Shown: positions 15,754 to 24,777, counted from the stretch's first letter. The stretch: 64,000 nt of DNA from Streptomyces dysideae (GCF_001514305.1 NZ_KQ949114.1:32089-96088), one strand, 5' to 3'. A program made the numbers and translations. The notes: generated by a model not told the origin, from the sequence alone.

Positions 15754-17253
15754 ATGACGCCTGGACACGGCAGCACGGTTGACGGGGTGCTGCGCCGCAG
15801 CGCCCGCCGCACCCCGGCGCGCGTCGCGGTCGAGTACCGCGACCGCTCCTGGACGTACGAGGAACTCGACGCGGCCGTCTCCCGCGCGGCGACCGTCCTC
15901 CTCGGCGAGGGCCTCGCCCCCGGCGACCGGGTCGGCGCCTACGCCCACAACTCGGACGCGTATCTGATCGCCTTCCTGGCCTGCGCCCGCGCGGGCCTCG
16001 TCCACGTCCCGGTCAACCAGAACCTCACCGGCGACGACCTCGCGTACATCGTCGGCCAGTCCGGCGCCTCCCTGGTCCTCGCCGATCCGGACCTCGCTGC
16101 CCAACTCGCCGACGGCGTCCGTACGTTGCCCCTGCGCGACGCCGACGACTCGCTGCTGGCACGGCAGGAGGCCGCAGCCGCTCACGACGGCCCGGAGCCG
16201 CGCGGCGAGGATCTCGTCCAGCTCCTGTACACCTCGGGTACGACGGCTCTTCCCAAGGGCGCGATGATGACCCACCGGGCCCTGGTCCACGAGTACCTGA
16301 GTGCGATCACGGCCCTGGACCTGAGCGCGGGGGACCGGCCGGTTCACTCGCTGCCGCTCTACCACTCGGCCCAGATGCATGTGTTCCTGCTGCCGTATCT
16401 CGCGGTCGGCGCCACGAACGTCATCCTCGACGCGCCCGACGGCGACCAGCTCTTCGACCTGATCGAAGCGGGCCGCGCGGACAGCCTGTTCGCCCCGCCC
16501 ACCGTGTGGATCGGCCTGTCCGACCGCCCCGACTTCGCTACCCGCGACCTGGACGGACTGCGCAAGGCGTACTACGGTGCCTCGATCATGCCGGTGCCGG
16601 TACTGGAGCGGTTGCGTGAGCGATGGCCGAAGCTGGCCTTCTACAACTGCTTCGGACAGAGCGAGATCGGCCCCCTGGCCACGGTGCTGGCTCCCGACGA
16701 GCACAAGGGCCGCATGGACTCCTGCGGCCGGACCGTCCTCTTCGTCGACGCCCGGGTGGTCGACGAGGACGGCAAGGACGTTCCCGACGGCACACCCGGC
16801 GAAATCGTCTACCGCTCACCGCAGTTGTGCGAGGGCTACTGGGACAAGCCCGAGGAGACGCAAGAGACGTTCCGCGACGGCTGGTTCCACTCCGGCGACC
16901 TCGCGGTACGGGACGCGCACGGCTACTTCACGATCGTCGACCGGGTCAAGGACGTCATCAACTCCGGTGGTGTGCTGGTCGCTTCACGACAGGTCGAGGA
17001 CGCGCTGTACACCCACGAGGGCGTCGCCGAGGTCGCGGTGGTCGGCCTGCCCGACGAGCGGTGGATCGAGGCGGTCACCGCGGTCGTCGTCCCGCGCGGC
17101 GAGATCACCGAGGCCGAACTCATCGACCACGCCCGCGAGAAGCTCGCCCACTTCAAGGCGCCGAAGCGGGTGGTGTTCGTGGACGAGCTGCCACGCAACG
17201 CGAGCGGGAAGATCCTGAAACGGGAGCTGAGGGACCGCTTCACCGGCAGCTAG
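15754..17253 (+). CDS. Acyl-CoA synthetase (long/medium-chain type)
   Basis: This 499-residue AMP-dependent ligase has the P-loop LYTSGTTALPKGAMMTH (about 158-174), GQSEIGP as the adenine motif, SGDLAVRDAHGYF, DRVKD and a C-terminal ASGKILKREL with the catalytic Lys. It activates a fatty or aromatic acid to its CoA thioester. The ATG at 15754 is preferred to an upstream GTG (15730) because GAGGA lies eight bases before it. It diverges from the acylase gene; the 109-bp gap must hold both promoters. It is followed by the repeat-rich spacer at 17254-17471 and converges on paaK. Confidence 0.88.
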   Translation: MTPGHGSTVDGVLRRSARRTPARVAVEYRDRSWTYEELDAAVSRAATVLLGEGLAPGDRVGAYAHNSDAYLIAFLACARAGLVHVPVNQNLTGDDLAYIVGQSGASLVLADPDLAAQLADGVRTLPLRDADDSLLARQEAAAAHDGPEPRGEDLVQLLYTSGTTALPKGAMMTHRALVHEYLSAITALDLSAGDRPVHSLPLYHSAQMHVFLLPYLAVGATNVILDAPDGDQLFDLIEAGRADSLFAPPTVWIGLSDRPDFATRDLDGLRKAYYGASIMPVPVLERLRERWPKLAFYNCFGQSEIGPLATVLAPDEHKGRMDSCGRTVLFVDARVVDEDGKDVPDGTPGEIVYRSPQLCEGYWDKPEETQETFRDGWFHSGDLAVRDAHGYFTIVDRVKDVINSGGVLVASRQVEDALYTHEGVAEVAVVGLPDERWIEAVTAVVVPRGEITEAELIDHAREKLAHFKAPKRVVFVDELPRNASGKILKRELRDRFTGS

Positions 17254-17269
17254 TGCCCCAACAGGCAAC

Positions 17270-17450
17270 GTTCGCCCCGTCGCGACGCCCGGTACGCTCC
17301 CCCACTGCCTTAAGGGCGTGGGAGGTGCCCCCACTCGCCGCACCGGGCACAAACCCAGGTACGTCCAGTACGAGGGCTTGTACCCGGCACGCCGAGAGCA
17401 CGCACCGGACACCGCGGGCACCGCACAGGACTTTCGAAACACCCCCTAGA
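17270..17450. repeat. Composite intergenic repeat with two hairpins
   Basis: The spacer between the convergent ligase genes holds three parts in order: the 36-bp palindromic element (17298-17333), a second long imperfect hairpin (17343-17387, arms beginning CCGGGCACAAACCC and ending GGGCTTGTACCCGG), and a tail ending in CGAAACACCCCCTAG (17435-17449). Parts recur elsewhere in the window: the palindrome at 28835 and 56999, the tail at 3348. The whole therefore looks like a dispersed non-coding repeat of about 180 bp that could also end transcription from both sides. No protein is supported here. Confidence 0.6.
17298..17333 (-). repeat. 36-bp palindromic element, copy A (intergenic)
   Basis: Read on the minus strand it starts TGGGGGCACCTCCCACGCC and ends GGCAGTGGGGGA, with a short T/A-rich centre. 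It matches the elements at 28835-28870 and 56999-57036 almost base for base. The arms CCCAC.GCC / GGC.GTGGG can pair into a hairpin. Confidence 0.8.
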
Positions 17451-17471
17451 AACCCGTCCACCGGACAGCCC

Positions 17472-18767
17472 CTAGCGCGGCCGCAGGTCCACGATCCGCC
17501 GGATCTTGCCCACCGACCGCTCCAGGGACTCCGGTTCGACGATCTCGACGGCGACCGACACCCCGATGCCGTCCTTCACGGCCGCGGTGATGGCCCGCGC
17601 GGCGGCGTCCCGGGTCTCGGGTGCGGCTCCGGGCCGCGCCTCGGCCCGGACGGTGAGGGCGTCGAGGCGCCCCTCGCGGGTGAGCCGAAGCTGAAAGTGC
17701 GGGGCGACGCCCGGTGTCCGCAGCACGATCTCCTCGATCTGCGTCGGGAACAGGTTCACCCCACGCAGAATGACCATGTCGTCACTGCGTCCGGTGACCT
17801 TCTCCATCCGCCGGAACACCCGGGCCGTCCCCGGCAGCAGCCGCGTCAGGTCCCGTGTCCGGTACCGGATGACGGGCATGGCCTCCTTGGTGAGCGAGGT
17901 GAACACGAGCTCGCCCTCCGCGCCGTCCGGAAGCACCTCACCGGTGACCGGATCGACGACCTCGGGAAGGAAGTGATCCTCCCAGATGTGCAGCCCGTCC
18001 TTGGTCTCGACGCACTCCTGGGCCACGCCCGGCCCGATCACCTCGGACAGCCCGTATATGTCGACGGCGTCGATAGCGAACCGCACCTCGATCTCACGCC
18101 GCATCTGCTCGGTCCACGGCTCGGCCCCTAAGACACCGACGCGCAGGGAGGTACCCCGCGGATCGACGCCCTGCCGCTCGAACTCGTCGAGGATGGTCAG
18201 CATGTAGGACGGCGTGACCATGATGATCCCGGGCTTCAGATCCTGGATCAGCTGTACCTGCCGGGCCGTCATACCGCCGGAAGCGGGAATGACCGTACAG
18301 CCGAGCCGCTCGGCCCCGTAATGGGCCCCAAGCCCACCCGTGAACAGCCCATAGCCGTACGCCACATGCACCGTGTCCCCGGCTTGCCCGCCCGCCGCGC
18401 GGAGGGAACGCGCCACCATGTCGGACCACAGGGAGAGATCGCCGTCCGTGTAACCGACGACGGTGGGCCGACCGGTGGTACCGCTGGACGCGTGGATCCG
18501 CCGGATCCGCTCCTGCGGCACCGCGAACATCCCGTACGGATAGTTCTCGCGCAGGTCGGCCTTGGTGGTGAACGGGAACCGGGCGAGATCACCGAGCGAC
18601 CGGCAGTCCTCGGGCCGTACGCCCGCCTTGTCGAAGGCCTCCCGGTAGAACGGCACGTTCTCGTACGCGCGCCGCAGCGATGCCCGCAACCGCTCCAACT
18701 GCAACGCGCGCAACGCCTCGGGCCCGAGCCGTTCTCCCGGGTCCAGCAGCTCCGTCGCATCCGCCAT
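17472..18767 (-). CDS. paaK: Phenylacetate-CoA ligase
   Basis: The 431-residue protein has the compact PaaK architecture: N-terminal RAYENVPFYREAFDKAG, P-loop ASSGTTGRPTVVGYT (about residues 92-106), YGLSEVIGPGVAQEC, and the C-terminal ILRGVNLFPTQIEE with a final RSVGKIRRI that carries the conserved lysine. It forms phenylacetyl-CoA, the first step of the aerobic hybrid phenylacetate pathway; the paaABCDE epoxidase genes are not in the window, so a role in making aryl-CoA starters is also possible. ATG 18767 is chosen because GGGAGAAG lies just upstream; a GTG at 18773 would be too close to it. A TTA codon occurs at 18129-18131. A PaaR-like operator lies at 18804-18819. Confidence 0.9.
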   Translation of the reverse strand: MADATELLDPGERLGPEALRALQLERLRASLRRAYENVPFYREAFDKAGVRPEDCRSLGDLARFPFTTKADLRENYPYGMFAVPQERIRRIHASSGTTGRPTVVGYTDGDLSLWSDMVARSLRAAGGQAGDTVHVAYGYGLFTGGLGAHYGAERLGCTVIPASGGMTARQVQLIQDLKPGIIMVTPSYMLTILDEFERQGVDPRGTSLRVGVLGAEPWTEQMRREIEVRFAIDAVDIYGLSEVIGPGVAQECVETKDGLHIWEDHFLPEVVDPVTGEVLPDGAEGELVFTSLTKEAMPVIRYRTRDLTRLLPGTARVFRRMEKVTGRSDDMVILRGVNLFPTQIEEIVLRTPGVAPHFQLRLTREGRLDALTVRAEARPGAAPETRDAAARAITAAVKDGIGVSVAVEIVEPESLERSVGKIRRIVDLRPR

Positions 18768-18803
18768 CGGCACTTCTCCCTCACCAACCGCATCAAGCCG
18801 GGC

Positions 18804-18819
18804 GACCGATCATTCGGTC
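18804..18819. promoter_or_regulatory. PaaR/TetR-like operator upstream of paaK
   Basis: GACCGATCATTCGGTC is an inverted repeat with ACCG-N6-CGGT, the core of the operator known for PaaR, the TetR regulator of phenylacetate genes in actinobacteria. It lies 37-52 bases before the paaK start. The sequence match is seen; the regulator's identity is inference. Confidence 0.6.
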
Positions 18820-18973
18820 GAGGTCTTCGGGATCAGTAATCCAGGAGGCCGTTGAACAGGCAAGTGACTCGCCCGCACTTTCTGACCGAGCCGCCGTACA
18901 GAACTCTGCCGTGGACAGCGGTTCGCAGCGCTGGGCGAGGAGCCGGCCCCCTTGCCCGACGATTCCTCGTGGT

Positions 18974-19210
18974 TCACGCGGACACGGGCGGCCTTCCCCG
19001 GCCGACTGCGTCGAGCCGCAGTTTCGCGGCCACGGTCGCCCCGTCGGTGCGGATCGTGCCAGCCACGGGCCTCGCCCGTGCTCGGGTCTCGGGGGCCAGG
19101 GCCGTGGTGAGCGCGGCCGACAGGGAGTCGAAGGTCGGTGCCGGACCGATGTGTGCCGCGCCGATGCCCAGCTCGGCCACCCGGGCGGCCCAGTACGGCT
19201 GGTCCGAGTG
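18974..19210 (-). pseudogene. Remnant of a family 1 glycosyltransferase (C-terminal end only)
   Basis: On the minus strand about 79 residues match the C-terminal end of actinobacterial GT1 sterol/macrolide glycosyltransferases: DQPYWAARVAELGIGAAH, then GPAPTFDSLSAAL, ending GTIRTDGATVAAKL. The DQ pair is the donor-sugar contact that ends the PSPG-like region. No start codon or N-terminal domain precedes it in any frame, so it is a leftover fragment. It sits in a 730-bp stretch otherwise free of genes. Confidence 0.65.
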
Positions 19211-19500
19211 GTGCCCTGCTCTTCCCCGGCCGGGCACCGGACATGACCGCTTCGTACGGCGTACGCGCCGGCTGCGCTGCTGTCGGCCGCGGCCGGCATC
19301 GCCCTGGTCTTGGCGTCCGGCTCGAACGCACTGCCGGAGTCCACCACCCGCGAGCAGCCGATGACGACGGCGCCTGGAGACAGGCACCACGAACGACCGC
19401 AACGCCTGTCTCGCCACCCCGATGACACCCCTGACGCCGGCGGACGGCCCACGGGATGCCCGGGTATGCCTGATCCCCGGCAACGGCCGTCCCACGTGCT
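19211..19500. other. Non-coding or decayed stretch
   Basis: I see no convincing gene, promoter or terminator between the glycosyltransferase remnant and the excalibur gene. The open frames here have no recognisable motif, and the upstream parts of the glycosyltransferase cannot be recovered in any frame. Confidence 0.5.
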
Positions 19501-19899
19501 TCAGCGGCTGAGCCTCCGCCGTCGGCGGACCGTGTGGCCGGCGGCCAGGGCGAACGCGCTGACGGCCAGGCCTGCCCCCACAGCCACCTCGAGGACCGAA
19601 GGCCCGGTGCTGCCACCGACGTCCGCGTTGACGCCACGTGCGGGAAGCTGGGAGGCCGTCACGCCGGTCGTACCGCGGCGCGGCAGCACCTCGCAGGTGA
19701 TGCCGTCGTCCGTCCCCCGGTCCTCGTCCAGGCGGTGCGGGTCGTTGAGGTTGCGGTTCAGCTCCGCCTGCGCGTCCTCCTGGAAGGCGAAGTCGCTGCA
19801 GTCCAGGTCGGCCTGGGCGTGTGCGAGGCCGACTGTCGGCCCGGCGGCCAGGAGAACGGTGATCGCGGCGGTGCACAGCGCGTGTCCGCGTATCTTCAT
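19501..19899 (-). CDS. Secreted excalibur calcium-binding domain protein with membrane anchor
   Basis: The 132-residue protein has a signal peptide (residues 1-28, ending GLAHAQA), then the excalibur domain: DLDCSDFAFQEDAQAEL near residue 31 and the calcium loop D-E-D-R-G-T-D-D-G-I-T-C around 58-69, with the two conserved Cys. A hydrophobic segment (VLEVAVGAGLAVSAFALAAG) and a final RRRRR stretch anchor the C-terminus in the membrane. Excalibur domains are extracellular Ca-binding modules; the role of stand-alone members is unknown. Start ATG 19899. Confidence 0.85.
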   Translation of the reverse strand: MKIRGHALCTAAITVLLAAGPTVGLAHAQADLDCSDFAFQEDAQAELNRNLNDPHRLDEDRGTDDGITCEVLPRRGTTGVTASQLPARGVNADVGGSTGPSVLEVAVGAGLAVSAFALAAGHTVRRRRRLSR

Positions 19900-20008
19900 G
19901 GGCGTCGTTTCTCTTGGCCCGGCGGTCTCGGTGACCGGCCGTCATTGCGACCTTAGGGACGCCGCCCTCGCCCGGGCGCGTCCTGCTACGCCGTACGGAG
20001 GGGAGCGG

Positions 20009-22051
20009 TCAACCGGTCTGTGGGCCGTACGCCGTCATGAAGCGGTCGCGGAACTTGTCCATGCCCCAGGTCGGGGCGTCCGATGCGGGCTTCAGGCCGG
20101 GGGTCCAGCTCCAGTCGGAGATCTTGTCCAGGACCTTCTGGTCGCGGGCCACGATCGTGATCGGCACGTCCTTGCTGGTGTTGCCCGCGGTGACCGTGGG
20201 GACGGGCTGGTGGTCGCCGAGGAAGACCAGGACCGTGTTGTCGTCGCCGTAGCGCTCGAGCCATTCGGTGACGCTGGTGATCGAGTACTCGATGGCCCGG
20301 CGGTATTCCGTGCGGACCTTCTCCGGGTCCTGCCAGACCTCCTTGGGGTCCGTGCCCTCCTTCTTGATCTGGTCGAAGACCGAGCCGTCACCGAGGTCGT
20401 CCCAGTCGATCATGCGGGCGATGGGGGACCAGGGGTTGTGGCTGGAGGCCAGGATGATCTCGGCCATGATCGGGTCACGGTTCTCCTTGCCGTGCTCCAG
20501 GCGTTCGAAGGCCTCCATGCTGAACTGGTCCGGAACCGGCGTCCAGCTGAAGTACGGGCCCTGGTAGCCGAGGTGCTCCGAGTCGTAGATGTGGTCGAGC
20601 CCGAAGAACTTGCCCTCCGGCCAGGCCCGCCGCACCCCCGGTACGATCCCGACCGTGCGCCACGCACCCGTCTTCTGGAAGTAGCTGGTGAGCGTCGCGC
20701 GGTCGCTGGTGGTGAGGCTCCGGTACCGCTGCTGGTTCTTGATCCACAGGCCGGAGAGGAACGTGGAGTGGGCCAGCCAGCTGCCGGCGCCCGTCACCGG
20801 CGCCTTGAGCCACGCGCTGCGCGACTGGAACCCGGCCGTGTCGAGGGAGGCCGTACCCTCCTTGAGCACCGCGTCGATCTCCGGCGCCATCGCCGGGTCG
20901 TCGATCGCGACCCGGCCGTAGCTCTCGATGAACGTGAACAGGACGTCCTTGCCGCGCAGCCCCGTCAGCAACTGGTCCGGCGGCGTGGCCGCGAACGCGT
21001 CGACGGCGGCCTGCTTCTGGAAGACCCGGCCGTCCCGCAGGCCCGCGCGCACCTGCTCCACCCGCTTGTTCACGTAGTCGGCGTTGATCTTCGAGGCGAC
21101 CGGCACGTTCGTGAACTGCACGCCGAGGGTGACGCAGGTGATCCAGGCCGTGCCCAGGATCAGCGTCGTCCGGGCGGCGACGGGACGGTGCCGGACCATG
21201 AGGTTCGTCAGCCGCAGCACCGCCAGCGTCGTCAGCACCAGCACGGCGACGAGCAGCACGAGCACCGCGACGATCGCCAGCACCTCGCCGGTCCGGCCGA
21301 ACGACTCCCGCACGAACTCCGCCGCGTCGTCCAGCAGGATCCAGTCCAGGACCAGGTCGAAGGGGCGGACCAGTACCGAGTAGAAGCCCATGTCGACGAA
21401 CTTCAGCACGGTCAGGAGGCCGAGGAAGGCACCCGCGGCGACCGCGAAGATCCGCCTGGACCGTGGCGGCACCGCGAGCAGCAGACCCGCGAGCAGGATC
21501 CCCTCCGCCGGGATACGCAGGAACGAGCCGAACGTCAGCTTCTCGAGCCGGTTCGGCACGAGGAGCGTGAACAGGACCAGCGCCGCGGCCAGAACAGTGG
21601 TGCCGACGGTCACGCCCCGCGCGACACGCGGATACTTCCGCCGCCGGCCGAACCAACCCGCGCGAGCGGGTGAGGGGGAGGTGGCGGGGGTGGATGCCGT
21701 CGGGGTGGCCGACGCGCTGACAGTCTCGGCGTCCTCCGTAACTTCCTCGGCATCGGCCTCGGACGCGGTGAGGGACTTCCCGGCCTCGCCGGAATCCGTG
21801 GGCTCCTCGGACTCGCCGGTCCCTTCAGGCTCCTCGGTCTCCGCGGGTTGCTTGCCGCCTTCGGCTTCCCCGCGCCCATCGACCCCCTCGGCCTCCGCAG
21901 CTTCCTCGGACGTTCCTTCAGCCTCCCGAACTCCCTTGAACCCGTCGGCCTTCTCGCCCCCGTCAACCCCCTCGCGCCCTGCACCGTCGCCATCCGGTTC
22001 CGTCCCGCCGTCGGTCTCCTGCAGTTGACGAGAGGGCGTGAAGTGCGACAC
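20009..22051 (-). CDS. Membrane sulfatase-family protein (LtaS-like)
   Basis: The 680-residue protein starts with about 125 acidic, Glu/Ser/Thr/Pro-rich low-complexity residues predicted to be cytoplasmic. About five hydrophobic segments (residues 148-310, for example TVLAAALVLFTLLV and VLAIVAVLVLLVAVLVLTTL) follow, then an extracellular alkaline-phosphatase-like domain with VLFTFIESYGR (metal site and catalytic region) and VFLGDHQPVP (D-H metal ligands). This order resembles lipoteichoic acid synthase and related phosphoglycerol transferases; the usual catalytic Thr/Ser after ES is Tyr-Gly, so the exact reaction is uncertain. The GTG start at 22051 has AAGGAAAGG upstream. Confidence 0.82.
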   Translation of the reverse strand: MSHFTPSRQLQETDGGTEPDGDGAGREGVDGGEKADGFKGVREAEGTSEEAAEAEGVDGRGEAEGGKQPAETEEPEGTGESEEPTDSGEAGKSLTASEADAEEVTEDAETVSASATPTASTPATSPSPARAGWFGRRRKYPRVARGVTVGTTVLAAALVLFTLLVPNRLEKLTFGSFLRIPAEGILLAGLLLAVPPRSRRIFAVAAGAFLGLLTVLKFVDMGFYSVLVRPFDLVLDWILLDDAAEFVRESFGRTGEVLAIVAVLVLLVAVLVLTTLAVLRLTNLMVRHRPVAARTTLILGTAWITCVTLGVQFTNVPVASKINADYVNKRVEQVRAGLRDGRVFQKQAAVDAFAATPPDQLLTGLRGKDVLFTFIESYGRVAIDDPAMAPEIDAVLKEGTASLDTAGFQSRSAWLKAPVTGAGSWLAHSTFLSGLWIKNQQRYRSLTTSDRATLTSYFQKTGAWRTVGIVPGVRRAWPEGKFFGLDHIYDSEHLGYQGPYFSWTPVPDQFSMEAFERLEHGKENRDPIMAEIILASSHNPWSPIARMIDWDDLGDGSVFDQIKKEGTDPKEVWQDPEKVRTEYRRAIEYSITSVTEWLERYGDDNTVLVFLGDHQPVPTVTAGNTSKDVPITIVARDQKVLDKISDWSWTPGLKPASDAPTWGMDKFRDRFMTAYGPQTG

Positions 22052-22187
22052 GAAGGACCTTTCCTTGCAAACCCGGTGCTGGCACGACGAACCGACCCGG
22101 GTGACGGCCCGCCACCATCAGTACGGTCGCACGTCATCTCCGGTTCAGTCACGCCGCCCCGAATTCACCGGATCGGCCCCGGCGGGA

Positions 22188-23810
22188 TCACCGGTCCGCC
22201 GCCACCGCCACCTCCCGCGCCCACCGGTAGTCCGCCTTGCCGCTCGGTGACCGTCGTATGGCGTCCGCGATCACCAGCTGCCGCGGGATCTTGTACCCGG
22301 CGAGGTGGGTACGGCAGTGCGCCTGGATGGTGTCGAGGGACGGCCGCGCGGCGCCGTCGCGCAGTTGTACGACCGCCGCCACATGGTGGCCCCACTTCGC
22401 GTCCGGCACCCCGGCCACCAGCGCGTCGTACACGTCCGGATGGGACTTGAGGGCCTGCTCGACCTCCTCCGGGTACACCTTCTCCCCGCCGGTGTTGATG
22501 CACTGCGAGCCCCGGCCGAGCACCGTGACGACGCCGTCCTCGTCGACCGTGGCCATGTCGCCGAGCAGCACCCACCGCTCGCCGTCCTTCTCGAAGAAGG
22601 TCTCGGCGGTCTTCCGCGGGTCGTTGTAGTACCCGAGGGGGACGTGACCGCACTGCGCGACCCGCCCCACCTCGCCCACCGCCACCGGCTCGTGCGTGGC
22701 GGGATCGACCACCTGGGTACGGGAGTTGACGCGGATGCGGAAGCCGCGCTCGGGCCCGGAGTCCTCCGTCGCCGTACCGTTGAAGCCGGACTCGGAGGAG
22801 CCGAAGTTGTTGAGCAGCATGACGTTCGGGACGAGCGCCTGGAACTGCCGGCGCACCGTGTCCGACATGATCGCCCCAGACGACGACACGCTGAACATCG
22901 ACGAGCAGTCCGTGCCTTTCAGCGGCCCGCTCAGCGCGTCGATCAGCGGCCGCAGCATCGCGTCGCCGACCAGCGACACACTGGTGACCTTCTCCCGCTC
23001 GATCGTCCGCAGCACCTCCTCGGGCGCGAACTTGCGGTGGAGTACGACCCGTTGCCCGAAGTTGAAACCGATGAATGCGGTCAGTGTGGACGTCCCGTGC
23101 ATCAGCGGAGCCGTCGGGAAGAACGTGATCCCCGACCCGCCCGCCGCGACCCGCTCCGCCAGCTCCTCCGGCTTCTTCACCGGTTCACCGGTCGGCGCGC
23201 CACCCCCCAACCCCGAGAAGAACAGGTCCTCCTGACGCCACATCACACCCTTGGGCATCCCGGTGGTGCCGCCGGTGTAGATGATGAACTGGTCGTCCCC
23301 CGACCGCGCCGGGAACCCGCGCCCGGCCGACCCGGCTGCCACGGCGTCCGCGAAGGCGACAGCGTGCACCTCAGCCGCCCCCGCCGCCACCGGATCCCCG
23401 ACCCGTACGAGATGCCGTAGCCCCGCCACCTGTGGCAGCGCCGCCGCCACCCGGTCCGTGAACTCCGCCTCGAAGACCAGGGACACCAGATCGGCGTCCC
23501 GGTAGAGGTAGACCAACTCCTCTTCCACGTAGCGGTAGTTGACGTTGACCGGAACGATCCGGGCCTTCAGACAGCCCAGCACCGTCTGCAGATACTCGAC
23601 CCCGTTGTAGAGGTGGAGGCCCAGGTGCTCGCCGGGCCGGATCCCGCTGTCGATCAGATGGTGAGCGACGCGGTTGGCGGCCGCGTCCAGCTCCGCGTAC
23701 GTCAGCCGGCGCTCCGCACCCGTGCCCGGGTGGTCGATGAACACCAGGGCCTCGCGGTCCGGGACCACGTCGACGACCGACTCGAACAGGTCGGCAAGGT
23801 TGTACTCCAC
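22188..23810 (-). CDS. Acyl-CoA synthetase of a lipid/steroid catabolic module
   Basis: The 540-residue AMP-dependent ligase has P-loop YTGGTTGMPKGVMW, FGSSESGFN, LLGDMATVDEDG, and a C-terminal SGKADYRWAR. The IYTGGTTG form and the VNYRYVEEELVYL segment are typical of the FadD17/FadD19-like synthetases of steroid side-chain or fatty-acid clusters. GTG 23810, directly after GGAGGAAC, is preferred over an ATG at 23840 without a ribosome site. It diverges from enoyl-CoA hydratase; the shared 166-bp promoter region carries the operator at 23886-23902. With the genes from 23977 to 27952 it would activate, hydrate and cleave an acyl chain. Confidence 0.88.
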   Translation of the reverse strand: MEYNLADLFESVVDVVPDREALVFIDHPGTGAERRLTYAELDAAANRVAHHLIDSGIRPGEHLGLHLYNGVEYLQTVLGCLKARIVPVNVNYRYVEEELVYLYRDADLVSLVFEAEFTDRVAAALPQVAGLRHLVRVGDPVAAGAAEVHAVAFADAVAAGSAGRGFPARSGDDQFIIYTGGTTGMPKGVMWRQEDLFFSGLGGGAPTGEPVKKPEELAERVAAGGSGITFFPTAPLMHGTSTLTAFIGFNFGQRVVLHRKFAPEEVLRTIEREKVTSVSLVGDAMLRPLIDALSGPLKGTDCSSMFSVSSSGAIMSDTVRRQFQALVPNVMLLNNFGSSESGFNGTATEDSGPERGFRIRVNSRTQVVDPATHEPVAVGEVGRVAQCGHVPLGYYNDPRKTAETFFEKDGERWVLLGDMATVDEDGVVTVLGRGSQCINTGGEKVYPEEVEQALKSHPDVYDALVAGVPDAKWGHHVAAVVQLRDGAARPSLDTIQAHCRTHLAGYKIPRQLVIADAIRRSPSGKADYRWAREVAVAADR

Positions 23811-23885
23811 CGTTCCTCCATCCGTCGGTTCGCCGGTCATCAGAGCAAAGGGCGGCACAACTGTGAAGGGCCCGCGCAGAAGAAA

Positions 23886-23902
23886 TCTGACTGACTGTCA
23901 GA
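23886..23902. promoter_or_regulatory. Inverted-repeat operator, copy 2 (TetR-type)
   Basis: TCTGACTGACTGTCAGA lies between the divergent acyl-CoA synthetase (23810) and enoyl-CoA hydratase (23977) genes. Its outer half-sites TCTGAC and GTCAGA are exact inverts, and the flanks AAGAAA and AAA match the copy at 4682-4698. Confidence 0.7.
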
Positions 23903-23976
23903 AAACTCTTGTACTGGCCGCACACCTCCTGCAACCTGTTCTCGTTCCGGAGGCGGGACGGAGACGGAGGACCATC

Positions 23977-24777
23977 ATGGGTGGGACGGAACACCTCGCT
24001 GTGCAGCGCGAAGGCGCCACACTGGTGCTCACGCTCAACAGGCCCGACGCCAAGAACGCGCTCTCACTGTCCATGCTCGTCGGCCTGTACGACGGCTGGG
24101 TCGAGGCCGACGAGGACGACGCGATCCGCTCGATCGTGCTGACCGGCGCGGGCGGCGCCTTCTGCGCGGGCATGGACCTCAAGGCCCTGGCGGGAAAGAG
24201 CATGGAGGGCGAGCAGTACCGGGACCGGCTCAAGGCGGACCCGGACCTGCACTGGAAGGCGATGCTGCGCCACCACCGCCCCCGCAAGCCGGTGATCGCC
24301 GCCGTCGAGGGGTACTGCGTCGCGGGCGGCACCGAGATTCTCCAGGGCACCGACATCCGGGTCGCGGGCGAGTCCGCCACCTTCGGGCTGTTCGAGGTCA
24401 AGCGCGGTCTGTTCCCCATCGGCGGCTCCACGGTCCGGCTGCAGCGCCAGATCCCACGGACGCACGCCCTGGAGATGCTGCTCACCGGTCGCCCGTACAG
24501 CGCACACGAAGCCGCCGGCATCGGACTGATCGGCCATGTCGTCCCCGACGGCACGGCACTGGCCAAGGCCCTGGAGATCGCCGAACAGATCAACGCCTGC
24601 GGCCCGCTCGCCGTCGAGGCCGTCAAGGCGTCGGTGTACGAGACCGCCGAGATGACCGAGGCCGACGGTCTCGCCGCCGAACTCAGGCGCGGCTGGCCCG
24701 TCTTCGACACCGCCGACGCCAAGGAGGGCGCCCGCGCCTTCGCGGAGAGGCGACCGCCCGTCTACAAGCGCGCCTGA
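23977..24777 (+). CDS. Enoyl-CoA hydratase (crotonase family)
   Basis: The 266-residue protein has the crotonase oxyanion-hole segments: NRPDAKNALS near residue 20, GAGGAFCAGMDLKALAG (about 54-70, first oxyanion Gly), and VEGYCVAGGTEILQGTDIRVA (second oxyanion region). The usual second catalytic Glu position is FGLFEVKRGLFP. It should hydrate an enoyl-CoA in a beta-oxidation-like pathway. ATG 23977 has GGAGG six bases upstream. It heads an operon with the OB-fold protein (21 bp gap) and two thiolase-fold genes. Confidence 0.88.
   Translation: MGGTEHLAVQREGATLVLTLNRPDAKNALSLSMLVGLYDGWVEADEDDAIRSIVLTGAGGAFCAGMDLKALAGKSMEGEQYRDRLKADPDLHWKAMLRHHRPRKPVIAAVEGYCVAGGTEILQGTDIRVAGESATFGLFEVKRGLFPIGGSTVRLQRQIPRTHALEMLLTGRPYSAHEAAGIGLIGHVVPDGTALAKALEIAEQINACGPLAVEAVKASVYETAEMTEADGLAAELRRGWPVFDTADAKEGARAFAERRPPVYKRA

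Noticed and set aside
21720..21760. TTA codon in the sulfatase gene
   Set aside because: The TTA triplet is out of frame (it is part of GTT-ACG), so it does not indicate bldA control. The same applies to apparent cases in urtC (GGT-TAC).
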